Below are positions 11,101 through 21,180 of a stretch of DNA of 64,000 nucleotides, piece after piece. How positions within the stretch are numbered: the first letter of the stretch is position 1; each line of letters begins with the position of its first letter. Below the pieces are notes generated by a model that saw nothing but the letters and a program-made list of their open reading frames with translations, did not search any database and had not been told where the DNA came from. Source of the DNA: Telmatactis stephensoni (taxonomy: Eukaryota > Cnidaria > Anthozoa > Actiniaria > Isophelliidae); the NCBI GenBank assembly GCA_029948255.1, contig JALIZF010001505.1, positions 186,001-250,000 of the forward strand. The letters are read 5' to 3'. Both the position numbers and the translations under genes were made by a program.

Positions 11101-14100
11101 ATTTTATTCATCTCTCTGTAGATTCCAATTCACGCTCAGCTAGTTCAAATACACCTAGAACAACACCAGGTACAAATTATAACATCAGTAGACGATTACC
11201 TAGTGAAACATTTATTTAATTATAATTACTTAATAAATTGGTATTTTATTCATCTCTCTGTAGATTCCAATTCACGCTCAGCTAGTTCAAATACACCTAG
11301 AACAACACCAGGTACAAATTATAACATCAGTAGATGATTACCTAGTGAAACATTAACTATTACTTAATGGATTGGTATTTTATTCATCTCTCTGTAGATT
11401 CCAATTCACGCTCAGCTAGTTCAAATACACCTAGAACAACACCAGGTACAAATTATAGCATCAGTAGATAATTACCTAGTGAAACATTAACTATTACTTA
11501 ATGAATTGGTATTTTATTCATCTCTCTGTAGATTCCAATTCACGCTCAGCTAGTTCAAATACAGTACCTTCTAGAACAACACCAGGTACAAATTATAGCA
11601 TCAGTAGATAATTACCTAGTGAAACATTAACTATTACTTAATGAATTGGTATTTTATTCATCTCTCTGTAGATTCCAATTCACGCTCAGCTAGTTCAAAT
11701 ACACCTAGAACAACACCAGGTACAAATTATAACATCAGTAGATAATTACCTAGTGAAACATTAACTATTACTGAATGAATTGGTATTTTATTCATCTCTC
11801 TGTAGATTCCAATTCACGCTCAGCTAGTTCAAATACACCTAGAACAACACCAGGTACAAATTATAGCATCGGTAGATAATTACCTAGTGAAACATTAACT
11901 ATTACTGAATGAATTGGTATTTTATTCATCTCTCTGTAGATTCCAATTCACGCTCAGCTAGTTCAAATACACCTAGAACAACACCAGGTACAAATTATAG
12001 CATCAGTAGATAATTACCTAGTGAAACATTAACTATTACTGAATGAATTGGTATTTTATTCATCTCTCTGTAGATTCCAATTCACGCTCAGCTAGTTCAA
12101 ATACAGTTATACCTTCTAGAACAACACCAGGTACAAATTATAGCATCAGTAGATAATTACCTAGTGAAACATTAACTATTACGTAATGAATTGGTATTTT
12201 ATTCATCTCTCTGTAGATTCCAATTCACGCTCAGCTAGTTCAAATACACCTAGAACAACACCAGGTACAAATTATAACATCAGTAGATAATTACCTAGTG
12301 AAACATTAACTATTACTGAATGAATTGGTATTTTATTCATCTCTCTGTAGATTCCAATTCACGCTCAGCTAGTTCAAATACACCTAGAACAACACCAGGT
12401 ACAAATTATAACATCAGTAGATGATTACCTAGTGAAACATTAACTATTACTTAATGAATTGGTATTTTATTCATCTCTCTGTAGATTCCAATTCACGCTC
12501 AGCTAGTTCAAATACACCTAGAACAACACCAGGTACAAATAATTATAACATCAATAGATGATTACCTAGTGAAACAATTAACTATTACTTAAGGTAGCTC
12601 ACTATAGTTTAGCATGCAATCACGCTCAAGATCATGAGCAGTGCAACACCGGAACTTGCAGAATATTTATTTTGCTGACATCATGTCACACAGTCAATCT
12701 TTTGAGGCAACAATCTCCAAAACTAAATGGTAAAATCCTTTCATAATGTGCCAACTTTTTTCTACAGGGCTACAGCAAATGACGAAATATTTAAAAAATT
12801 GGCACTACAGATTTTTTTTTTAATTTGTAAAATCCAAATTTTGAAATATTTTAGATTCTGTAGTGCAGAATTTTTTTGTTCTTTGCCAAATGAAAGGTGA
12901 AGATATGGGGCCAGTTGTACGAAGGGTGAATAGTGCTATCCAGCAGATAAATCCTAATCCAGCAGATAAAATCTATACAAAATCTATACAGTGGATAACT
13001 TTTATCCGGTAGATAACTTTATCCAACCTTCGTACAACCGGGCCATGGACTTTCTTTAAAATGAGTTTCAAAATGATTCACCATCATGGGGAAAACATGC
13101 GTTTTTATTTATTTTATTGGAAAAATGACCTTTGTTAAAGCTGACGTAACGTTGCTATAGCAAAAAGCAATGAGTTTCATATCAAATGGTTCCCTGATTC
13201 ATGATCTGTCTTATGGTTGGCTGAATGGGTGTCAAAGTGTACATCTGTAGCAGCTATTATACCTTAATCTCCTGTCTATAGTTTCCAATTCATGCACCAC
13301 TTATGCAATGAATGACGCTCATGCCTCTCTATAGGTTAAGAGAAATTACATAATCCATAAAATGTATTTGTTGACAAGGAATAATTGCCATTGGTGTAGT
13401 TGTAGCTCTACAAATTAATGTTAAAATGTCAACTATTATTTGAACACAACTAACTCATGCAACCTTTTGCACATACAGGAAGTCCACTCATGACAATGTA
13501 AAATCAAATGTCATTTATACGAAAAAGTAACATCATCGCACTTAAATTATGATTCAAATTGAGTATTGAAAATTGATGTTCACAAATTTATATTTGAGTC
13601 ATATACATCTTGTCAGATATAATTAATTGCTGACTCAGAATTTGCTTTTTTAACATTATATGATTTTGTCAGCTGATCGATGTTACAGTTTCCAATTAGT
13701 ACCTAAAATCAACAACACATATGAAGTCCAAATTAAAGGAAATACAGTCATGTAAAAAGATCTAACAGGTTTATTTTCATTTTAAAGATGAGGATGAATA
13801 TGAAGATGATGATGATGGTGATGATGAATCATGTATGTGGTTTGGAATACATTATTGTCTAGGGGACTTTACATGGGCATGTAGACACAGTTTAGAATTT
13901 CATTTTTGACTGTTGAAATTAGATCTGACTCATGATATGGCAAAGAAAGTGAGGGAAGATGTTCATCATAAGATATTGAGTTTCTTTTCTAAGAACTCTC
14001 AAATTAAATATGTGTGCCCATGCAATCTTGCATGCATGTAATATATCCTTGATGTATGCTTGTCTACTATTTAAACTTGATATATTAATATTACAAGTAA

Positions 14101-17100
14101 AGAAGGATAATTGATGTTATCTAGCTAATAATAACAAATGCATTTACCAATTTACAACGACAACCATGATTCTATATGTTACAATGCTGGCAATAGTAAT
14201 CATTGATTTTATTACTGTTATAGCACCCCCAATGACAGCTGCCTCAACCAATGAAGGTACGGAATAAAATGCAGCAGGTAGTGACAAAAAAGAAGAGGCA
14301 GACAGGCAGTTAATACTACAATAGAAGACATTTTATAGTATCTCACAAGAACATTCTAATTTTTTTTTTCAGTTGAGACTACCAGAGCTGCTGACAGTAG
14401 TGAAGCATCGTGTAAGTGATTTGCAACCTTCTCATCTCCACAATAGAATTAGTAAATAAATATTAATATGACTTTTTATATTTTGAACAGTTGAGATGAC
14501 AGATGATTCAGACGAGGATGAATTATGTAAGTGGCACGTGCGGTATATTAATACTCTTACTAATATAAAGTACCTTGGCCAATGAATGTTGAATGGAGTG
14601 TACATGTACTGTATACAAAAATATATTATTTGTATCATTTGTGGTTTGAAGGCCGACAAAGAGTAGAATATGCCAGCACAAGTGCTCAAGGAGCGATACT
14701 TGGTAAGTTGTTATGTCAGTTGTCTTACTTGGTCCTAGCTAAGGTGCAATTCCCACGTGTCTAGAGCTTATTTAGTTAATATTTTATTTTACTCTTATAT
14801 TAAACGCCCTACAGGTTTTTTTCTCTGGGTCTCACAATTTTAATGAATGAAAAATATATATTATTGGAATACCGTATTTACTCAAATAAGCACCCCGGCA
14901 CTTATTAAATTTTTCACGTCTAAAACGGGGTGCTTATTATTCAACTAGAATGGATTAAGACTGTAGATAGGAATGTTTCCGTTATTTCTGTCAGCTAGGT
15001 TACTTATTCATTGTTTTTATTTGCGTATAGCTGGCAGCATCGTGGAAGATGACCTTGGAAATAAAGTTGAGGAGTCAGGTATGATTGAATTCAACTTTAG
15101 AGGCTGGAAAGGGTTCCCATAATGAGTGCACACTCATAAAAAATGCCTAAGATTTCTATATTGCCAATGACAACAGATACAAGGCTACGGGGAATAATGC
15201 TTAGTGGTGTGCAACTCAACAATTGTTTAACCATGCACCACTACTTAAGCATTATTTCCCGGAGACTCATACTGATTCTCTTGTGTATGGCAATTCAACC
15301 ATGTATTGAAAGTGGTCTGTAACTTCTAAAGTATTTTCTTTGTTGGTTCATTGCATTCCATACCTTTTCACAGGCTGTTACTAAAATTCTATGAATACAT
15401 TTTGTGAAATCGAATTCAGGCTTAGCCTGAAAAAATGGGGAACTCGAAACTGGAATATTTCTTGACCAGTCAAATACAGATCATAAATAATAATTAAAAG
15501 CAATTATCAATTATCACGTTCTTTAAAGCCAATAATAGGGCGTGATTCTACTAGTAGTTCCATCATGTCATCTGACTGTTAAATGGAAAACTGCATTGTG
15601 CAAATTTATACATTATACAATGTTCTCAAATATATGTTTATTACTATACAGCCTGCAGTTAATTTTAAATTTTTACTAACATATAGGGGGCGTTCAACAG
15701 CTCTTGAGCCAGTATGGCAGCATAATCTATTTGCCTTGGGAAATAGATGAGGTAAGAAATATTATAATACACTGAAGATGTTTAATTTGTGAAAGTAAGA
15801 GTAAATTAATATGACAGAAGGTAATGGCCCTAAAATTACCAAATGAATACAGTTCAAACACTAAACATTTGGACCAAATAACAGCTGTATACATGTACAC
15901 CTATTCAAAATATAATTTAACTCAATCCATACACACACATGCACTGTGCAGAAAGGTATAAATTAATATACCCTGCATACTTCTCATCAGGAGGAATCTA
16001 TAGTCTTAAATAGAGGGTTATACATGTGTGTATAGTGGGAAAATTACTGTATTGCAGCTCAATTAAAAACACATATAATTATTATATTATATATATTATT
16101 AGGAATGGTGCCCAAATACCAGCCCTGTACATGTAGTTAATGATTTCTTGTTTTTTACTCATCAAGGTGTGTCATCAGGCTAAAGTTTTAGCCAAACCTC
16201 TTCTTGTCCTCTTGGATAAAAAGAAACAGAAAAACATGAAGAACTTTATTAGGTAAAGAATACCCCAGTACATTATGGACGTGATCACGGTGTGATCACT
16301 GCAGGCGTGATCACAATCCGTGATTGTGGTATGATCACGGGTATGACAACAGTCCGATAACCAAAAATGATGTTGACGTGATCACAGTGTGATGTACGTG
16401 ATCACGATTTGAAATTTGTGATTGTATCTTATTAATCTAGTGTGATCACGGTGAAATCACGTATTGCATAAACATTTTCTGCTACCCCTAAGAAGCTATG
16501 CCAAACTTCACTAACTTAAAACTGCTCTGATGTCATTTATAATAAGGACACTGAATACCATGTGGCAAGAAAATTCCAACAATTTCCCTCTGGTTTGTTA
16601 CATAACCAAGGACAGTATGGCAAAACAAGGTTTGTAGATGCAATGTGTTTGTACATGTATATGTACATGCAGGTAACAGCAGCAGGATTACCATCATTGT
16701 AATTGTCATTGTCATCATCATTATTATCATCATCATCATCACCTTATGCATTTTCAAAGATATTAAGAAAGGCCGAGAGACTTGACAGCTATCAGGCAAA
16801 TATGCTGGTTTACCTTATCTAGTATATATACAAACACATCTTCTCCTCATAGTCGTCCTCGTGTCTCATAGCTATACAATCATGCACGATCACGACAAAT
16901 ATTCCTGCCAGTGTTTAACAACAATACAATACAACAATAATAAAATATTGTTACAATTATAATACAATAATATGGACCTTCATACAAAATAATGAAAATG
17001 CATATCATACACCATTTCTGAAGTTTCAAATAATATCCATGGCCCTCTTCAATCCATTTACTATAATTTCTATTCTTGGCAGGACAGGATAATTTCTGGA

Positions 17101-19850
17101 GCTATACATGCACATGAAGGATTTTTGATTTAAAAGATTCCTTACTTTTCAAATTTAATCGTGCTTACTTAGTAATAATATTTTCAGTAATATGTTTATG
17201 ATTGGAACTTGATTTTGATCTATTGATCTATTTATCATTATTGATTTCTGTCTTTCTATTCAATAGTATTTATCAGGTTTGGTTTGAATGCAAAGAATAG
17301 TTCTGATGAAATGTGTTTGGTGTGCTTCCCAACCACCTTGGGTTTTATGGATGTAAAGCCATACAACATCAGTATGTACAATGTACAAATTACACTTTTT
17401 AATTAGACAAATAAATGCAGCTGAGTTAAAGCTGCCATCACTTTAAAATTCTAATTAAACTTATACACTTTTTATAATTATTATAATTCCAGGTGTTTCA
17501 TCGGAGTATACAGTCTGCATAAATGAGATAAGAAGATCTGCTGAACTCCTTCGGCCTCTTCGAATACTCAAGTAAATAACTTTGCTATGCCATAAAATTT
17601 AGGGAATATAACAGTTGCCATACCATTCCGAATTTCCAGAAAATCAACCATACCTACAACTATTTCCTTTCCAACAAGAAATACAGATTTTTTGAACAAA
17701 ATGGAAAGTCCCTAAAACCGAATATAAATTTTCGATACAAGTTAGAAATGCCTTGGCTTTTTGTCAACAAATGTGGATTTTATAAAGTGGGTGAGGCTTA
17801 TGAAAACTGTCTTGGGCACACATTTCAAAACACAACTATATGATACTAACCTTATTTTTAGCATGAAAATTCACCAGTCCTCCCAAAAATTAAGGCTAGC
17901 TTCATGAACATTGTAGCTAGAATGGGATCAAACAAACAAGGGGATCCAAATTGCAACTTCCAAATGGACTAACTAGTACAAAATCTATACACACATGTCT
18001 ATACAACACAGTTCAACTGTTTCGCCTGAGAAAATAACCAGTTAGTTCAATTTAGCTTTGGGTGAAGTAAATTGTCCATTCTGAAATTGTAGAGAAAAAT
18101 TGGAGGCATAACAATGTAACATTAAGATTTGCAAAGAATACAAGATACATGTAAAAGCAGTTTCTAATGGGAAGAAACATTTCAATAACTGTTACAATTT
18201 GGATGTTGATGTACATGTAGTCAATCCAGTCACAATCGGGTTCAAACAATCCCTACTCTACCTAGTCTGCCTTGTGGAGATCTGGCAGCAACCACAAATA
18301 GAATGAAATGTCATTTGGACTGTGTGTTCAGCCAAGTGAACCCACAATTGAAGTCTATAAAACTCCACTGACTAATGCCTCCGCCAATGCAAAAACTACA
18401 TTAGTCACACTCAAAAAAAAACTCTAAACACACTTCATTGTTTTAGACGTCAAGAACAAAGACAGGAAAAAATGAGACAAAGGATGTTACAAGATGTAAG
18501 TGAATTAAAGCTTGATTATGATTTATTTTGTTGTTTAGGTTGATTGACCCAGCCCGAGAGGTTTTTTTTTTCAAGAAATTATAAATGAATAAGTAAAAAA
18601 GTACTTGCTCAATGACAAACATTTTCATAAAATGTCACCTCTTTTGGTTCGATACCAATTACTAAGCTACTAGCTATCAGTCAAAATACAGAGTTTTGTA
18701 TATATGCAATTTTGAATAGAGCGATAACACTAAAACCGTGAAATAACTTAGCAACTAAATAGAGACAAATCGTAGCAAAACCCTTTGTATTCTATTGTTT
18801 CGTTAGTACTATTTGTACTTTTTAGTTAGTACTTGTTTCACGGTTTTAGTGTTATCGCTCTACAAGTCTTGATGCTCATAGATTATATATCTACGTTAAG
18901 CATGCATAATATAAATTTTGATTTATAAAATACTACTTTTATGTTTGCAGTCTGAACATGTCCCTGATAATGATGAGCAAGAGGTAAATGATCATACTTA
19001 CAAAGCTCAGGCAATGCTTACACGTGTACCTTGACATGAAGACATACGGTTCAGCAGTGTTCTTTATGTCTGATAGGAAAACGTGTTAGACAGTGTGAAG
19101 ACATTTTTACTCACACGTTGATCTGACAATATTATTAAGAGACTAAGTAATTGCTGTGGAGAGTGGCCTATTAGTTTATATGTACCTGGACATGAAGGCA
19201 TATGGTTCAGCATATATTTATACCTGAAAGGGAAGGTGTCATTGTTTTGTGTAAAGAGTGCACAAGCATTTCAACTGTGTATTTAAATTGCATGTTGAAT
19301 GTTATTGCTAATTTCAGGCAGGTATTAAAGCAGTATTTAATTCTGATATTTAACTCTTGATGGTCCTTTAAGCTTACCGCGCATGTGTCTTTTTCTATTT
19401 CAGGTTTTTTTTCGAGATGTCTCATCTGCGGGTTATGAAGGTGGAGATGACTCCACACTTGTTGAAAGTGGTGAGTTGGTCTATTAGATTTAATAGAATT
19501 ATTGTGGAACAGTTTGTCATGTTGTTTTTGACGTATGACTATTGATGGTTTTTGCCAACCAATCCAGGGTCCTTATGCTCCAACTGACAAAAAAATGCAT
19601 GATTTTGTGATACTTTGTTTATTTCTTTTTTTAAGATGATTCGAATAGTGGAAACTTAACAGAAGAAAGCCGAAAGTCAAGTAGAAAAAGGAAAGGGAAA
19701 GGAAGGATAGACAGGGCACAAAAGGTTAGAAAGGAAAGTGATAGGAAGGAGAGAGAAGAGAAGAGAAGAGAAGAGAAGAGAAGAGAAGAAGAGAAGAGAA
19801 GAGAAGAGAAGAGAAGAGAGAAAAGAAGAAGAAGAAGAGAAAAGAAGTAA
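4658..19850 (+). CDS. Unrecognised multi-exon protein with Ser/Thr-rich modular linker
   Basis: About 37 exons join in frame to give about 789 residues if every mini-exon is used. In order: an N-terminal globular part (exons 4658-4902 and 5009-5139); six small linker exons; 15 tandem mini-exons; six acidic or Ser-rich small exons; a second globular part (15687-17571); a charged helical stretch (18447-19470); and a Lys/Arg/Glu-rich end (19636-19850). The start at 4658 is an ATG preceded closely by a uORF. I do not recognise the family. The second globular part (PWEIDE..AKPLLVLLDKK.., then RQEQRQEKMRQR) superficially recalls UAS-type thioredoxin folds followed by a coil, but I would not assign it. 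Most linker exons are phase 1-1, so skipping or repeating them is frame-neutral. The end is uncertain because the last exon runs into low-complexity GA sequence. Confidence 0.7.
5947..9659 (+). other. Six small phase 1-1 linker exons of the 4658 gene
   Basis: The exons are 5947-5982, 6481-6537, 8271-8363, 8733-8765, 9443-9487 and 9612-9659 (36, 57, 93, 33, 45 and 48 nt). Each is a multiple of three, starts and ends in phase 1, and has usable splice sites. They encode Ser/Thr/Pro/Gln-rich peptides such as QSAPQPTHTQATLSTS and SQTISSSSAP, plus one acidic patch (FIDEFDSEDEEDLPS). This looks like a disordered, probably phosphorylated linker. Introns between them show no other genes. Confidence 0.65.
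9071..9326. mobile_element. Foldback element with (ATT)n ends
   Basis: The left end is a TAATAATAAT run, and the right end is GGCGCTTTGGAAATCTAAAT followed by ATT repeats. The interior has inverted pairs, including GCGCCTT / AAGGCGC. The right end resembles the 3' tail of the LINE at 39432-40930. Confidence 0.5.
10512..12595 (+). repeat. Tandem array of 15 mini-exons with their introns
   Basis: A unit of about 134-148 bp is repeated 15 times. Each unit has a pyrimidine-rich acceptor (TTCATCTCTCTGTAG), a short open exon and a CAG|GTAC donor. Exon starts are 10562, 10697, 10836, 10974, 11122, 11264, 11398, 11532, 11672, 11806, 11940, 12074, 12217, 12351 and 12485. Twelve exons are 48 nt and encode DSNSRSASSNTPRTTP, with Asp made across the junction. 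Copies 4 and 8 are 54 nt (NTVPSR instead of NTPR), and copy 12 is 57 nt (NTVIPSR). All are phase 1-1, so any number can be spliced in. Exon differences are in-frame insertions or synonymous, while introns vary more freely. If all are used they add 247 residues of Ser/Thr/Arg-rich sequence. Confidence 0.9.
12596..13270 (+). repeat. Dispersed repeat, copy A, with nested foldback element
   Basis: Parts of this intron match 36600-37050, for example CTGTAGTGCAGAATTTTTT and the stretch around GGTTCCCTGA. A foldback element at 12908-13045 interrupts copy A and is missing from copy B. Confidence 0.5.
12908..13045. mobile_element. MITE with GGCCnGTTGTACGAAGG ends
   Basis: Inverted termini GGCCAGTTGTACGAAGG and CCTTCGTACAACCGGGCC bracket 138 bp, with further inverted pairing of GGATAA/TTATCC inside. 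ATGG lies on both sides, a possible target duplication. The insertion point lies inside a dispersed repeat. Confidence 0.75.
13788..15078 (+). other. Six acidic/Ser-rich small exons of the 4658 gene
   Basis: The exons are 13788-13832, 14224-14256, 14373-14411, 14491-14526, 14652-14702 and 15031-15078. All are multiples of three in phase 1. They encode DEDEYEDDDDGDDES, then PPMTAASTNE, VETTRAADSSEAS, FEMTDDSDEDEL, RQRVEYASTSAQGAIL and AGSIVEDDLGNKVEES. The acidic and serine clusters look like casein-kinase-2-type sites (inference). The acceptor of the 14652 exon has a weak pyrimidine tract and is the least certain. Confidence 0.6.
14872..14945. mobile_element. Partial foldback element
   Basis: ACTCAAATAAGCACCCCGG is followed about 30 bp later by an inverted GGGGTGCTTATTATTC, giving a short hairpin. 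It is probably a remnant of a longer inverted-repeat element. Confidence 0.4.
15187..15262. repeat. Imperfect foldback in intron
   Basis: GGGAATAATGCTTAGTGGTG and an inverted GCACCACTACTTAAGCATTA face each other over about 75 bp, with weaker pairing outside. Probably an old MITE. Confidence 0.45.
15687..17571 (+). other. Second globular part of the 4658 gene (4 exons)
   Basis: The exons are 15687-15751, 16167-16252, 17277-17371 and 17493-17571. Here the phases differ (1-0, 0-2, 2-1, 1-2), unlike the linker. They read VQQLLSQYGSIIYLPWEIDE, VCHQAKVLAKPLLVLLDKKK, FGLNAKNSSDEMCLVCFPTT and CINEIRRSAELLRPLRILK. Dense hydrophobics and fixed phases suggest a real fold of about 105 residues. The AKPLLVLLD strand and following helix recall a UAS/thioredoxin-like fold, but without conserved signature residues this is a guess. 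Confidence 0.6.
16282..16462. repeat. Cluster of GTGATCAC-type palindromes
   Basis: About seven TGATCAC sites and several degenerate TGATTGTG/TGAAATCACG variants lie within 180 bp of intron. The core is a perfect palindrome. No known element is recognised. Confidence 0.55.
18447..19470 (+). other. Charged exons near the end of the 4658 gene
   Basis: The exons are 18447-18495 (RQEQRQEKMRQRMLQD), 18951-18983 (SEHVPDNDEQE) and 19404-19470 (VFFRDVSSAGYEGGDDSTL). The first is an amphipathic, highly charged helix continuing from the previous exon. Acceptors and donors are canonical, and phase carries correctly into the last exon. Confidence 0.6.
18719..18860. mobile_element. MITE flanked by TA
   Basis: Inverted termini GAGCGATAACACTAAAACCG and CGGTTTTAGTGTTATCGCTC bracket 142 bp, with about 26 bp of perfect pairing. 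TA lies on each side (18717-18718 and 18861-18862), as expected for a Tc1/mariner-type target duplication. Confidence 0.8.
19636..19850 (+). other. Terminal exon of the 4658 gene, entering the GA tract
   Basis: The exon follows a TTTAAG acceptor and reads DDSNSGNLTEESRKSSRKRK, then about 45 Arg/Glu/Lys-rich residues. It stops at TAA (19848-19850), inside the polypurine tract. The unique part (to about 19735) is credible coding sequence. The rest exists only because the GA repeat happens to be open in this frame. Either the repeat has expanded into the real 3' end of the gene, or a donor in the tract leads to later exons. Confidence 0.5.
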
Positions 19851-21180
19851 GAAGAAGAAAGAAGAAGAAGAAGAGAAAGAAGGAAAGAGAAGAAAAAGGA
19901 GAAGAAAGAAGAAGAAGAAAAAGAAGAAGAGAGAAGAAAGAAGAGAAGAGAAAGAAGAGAAGAAGAAAAGAGAAGAAGGAAAGAAGAAGAAAAAGAAGAG
20001 AGAAGAAGACAAAGAAGAAGAGAAAAGAAGAAGTAAGAAAGAAAGAGAAAGAAGAAGCAGGAGAAGAAAGAGAAGAAAGAAGAAAGAGAAGAAGAAAGAA
20101 AGATAAGAGAAAGAGAGAAGAAGAATAAGCAAAGAAGAGAAGAAGAAGAGAAGAAGAAAGACAGAAGAAAGAAAGAAGAAGAAAAGAAAAAGAAGAAGAA
20201 GAAAGAAAGAGAAAAGAAAGAAGAAAGAGAAAGAAAATAAGAAGAGAAGATAGATAGGAAGAGAGAAGAAGAAGAAGAAAGAAAGAAGAGGAAAGCAAGA
20301 GAGAAGAAGAAAAGAAGAAGAAGAAGAAGAAGAAGAAAGAAAGAGAGAAGAAAAGGAAAGAAGAAGAAGCAAGAAGAAGAAGGAAAGTGACAGAGACAGA
20401 AGAAGAAGAAAGAAAAGGAAAAGAAGAGGAAGGAAGAAAGAGAAGGAAAGTAGAACGACAAAGAAGTAAGAAGAAGAAGGAAGGTAAAGGAAGAGAACGA
20501 CGAGAAAGAACAGAGAAACATAGAGACAGGAAATAGTAGAAGGAAAGAGAAGACCAGATAATACGAGAATAAGAGAAGAGGGAGACGAGAGAGAAGGAAA
20601 GAAGAAGGAAAGAAGATAAGGGGAAGAAGTAAGCAAGAAGGCGAGAAGCAGATAGAAGGAAAGAAGAAGAAGAAGAAGATGAAGAAAAAGTAAGAATAGA
20701 GACAGAAGGAAGAAGAGAAGAAAACAGAGAGAAAGAGAAGACGGAAAAGGAAAGAAGAGAGAAAGAAAAGGAGAAGAAGAGAAAAGGTAAGAAGAAGAAG
20801 AAAAGCAGTATGAAGAAGAAGAAGAAGAAAAGGAAAGGAGAAGAGAGGAAGAGAGAAAGGAAAGACAAAGGAAAGAGAATAATGAAAGAAGAGAAGAGGA
20901 GGAGAGGAAGGAAACAGGGAAGGCAGAGGATAGAGGAAGAAGGAAGGGAGAGAGAGACAGAAGAAGAAGAAAAACAGGAAGAAAGAGGCAACGCAGAAGA
21001 ATGGAGAAGAGGAAAAGAGAAAAAGAAGAGGAAGAGAAGACAGAGAGTTAAGAGAAAAAGAGAAGAAGAAAAGACGAAGGATGAAAAGAAAGGAAAAAGA
21101 TAAGAGAAAAAATGAGAGGATTGGATGAAAAGGCAGAGATATAAGATAGAATGAAATGAATACTGAGAAAAAGAAAATGG
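19736..21180 (+). repeat. 1.4-kb polypurine (GA-rich) tract
   Basis: About 1,440 bases are nearly all A and G, built from AAGAG, GAAGAA and GAAAGA units with only scattered pyrimidines. It is degenerate, not one clean microsatellite. The complementary strand gives very long Ser/Phe/Leu reading frames of up to 520 codons, which are artefacts. Such mirror-rich purine tracts can form triplex DNA (established for GA repeats). Confidence 0.95.

Noticed and set aside
10512..12595. CRISPR-like array
   Set aside because: Units are 134 bp with no conserved short repeat and unique spacer pattern, in an animal gene, and each holds splice sites and a coding exon.
14582..14764. 60-codon frame
   Set aside because: Only 14652-14702 is credible exon sequence, belonging to the 4658 gene.
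20810..21103. Lys/Arg/Glu-rich plus-strand frame in the GA tract
   Set aside because: Pure repeat translation with no start context, splice link or unique sequence.
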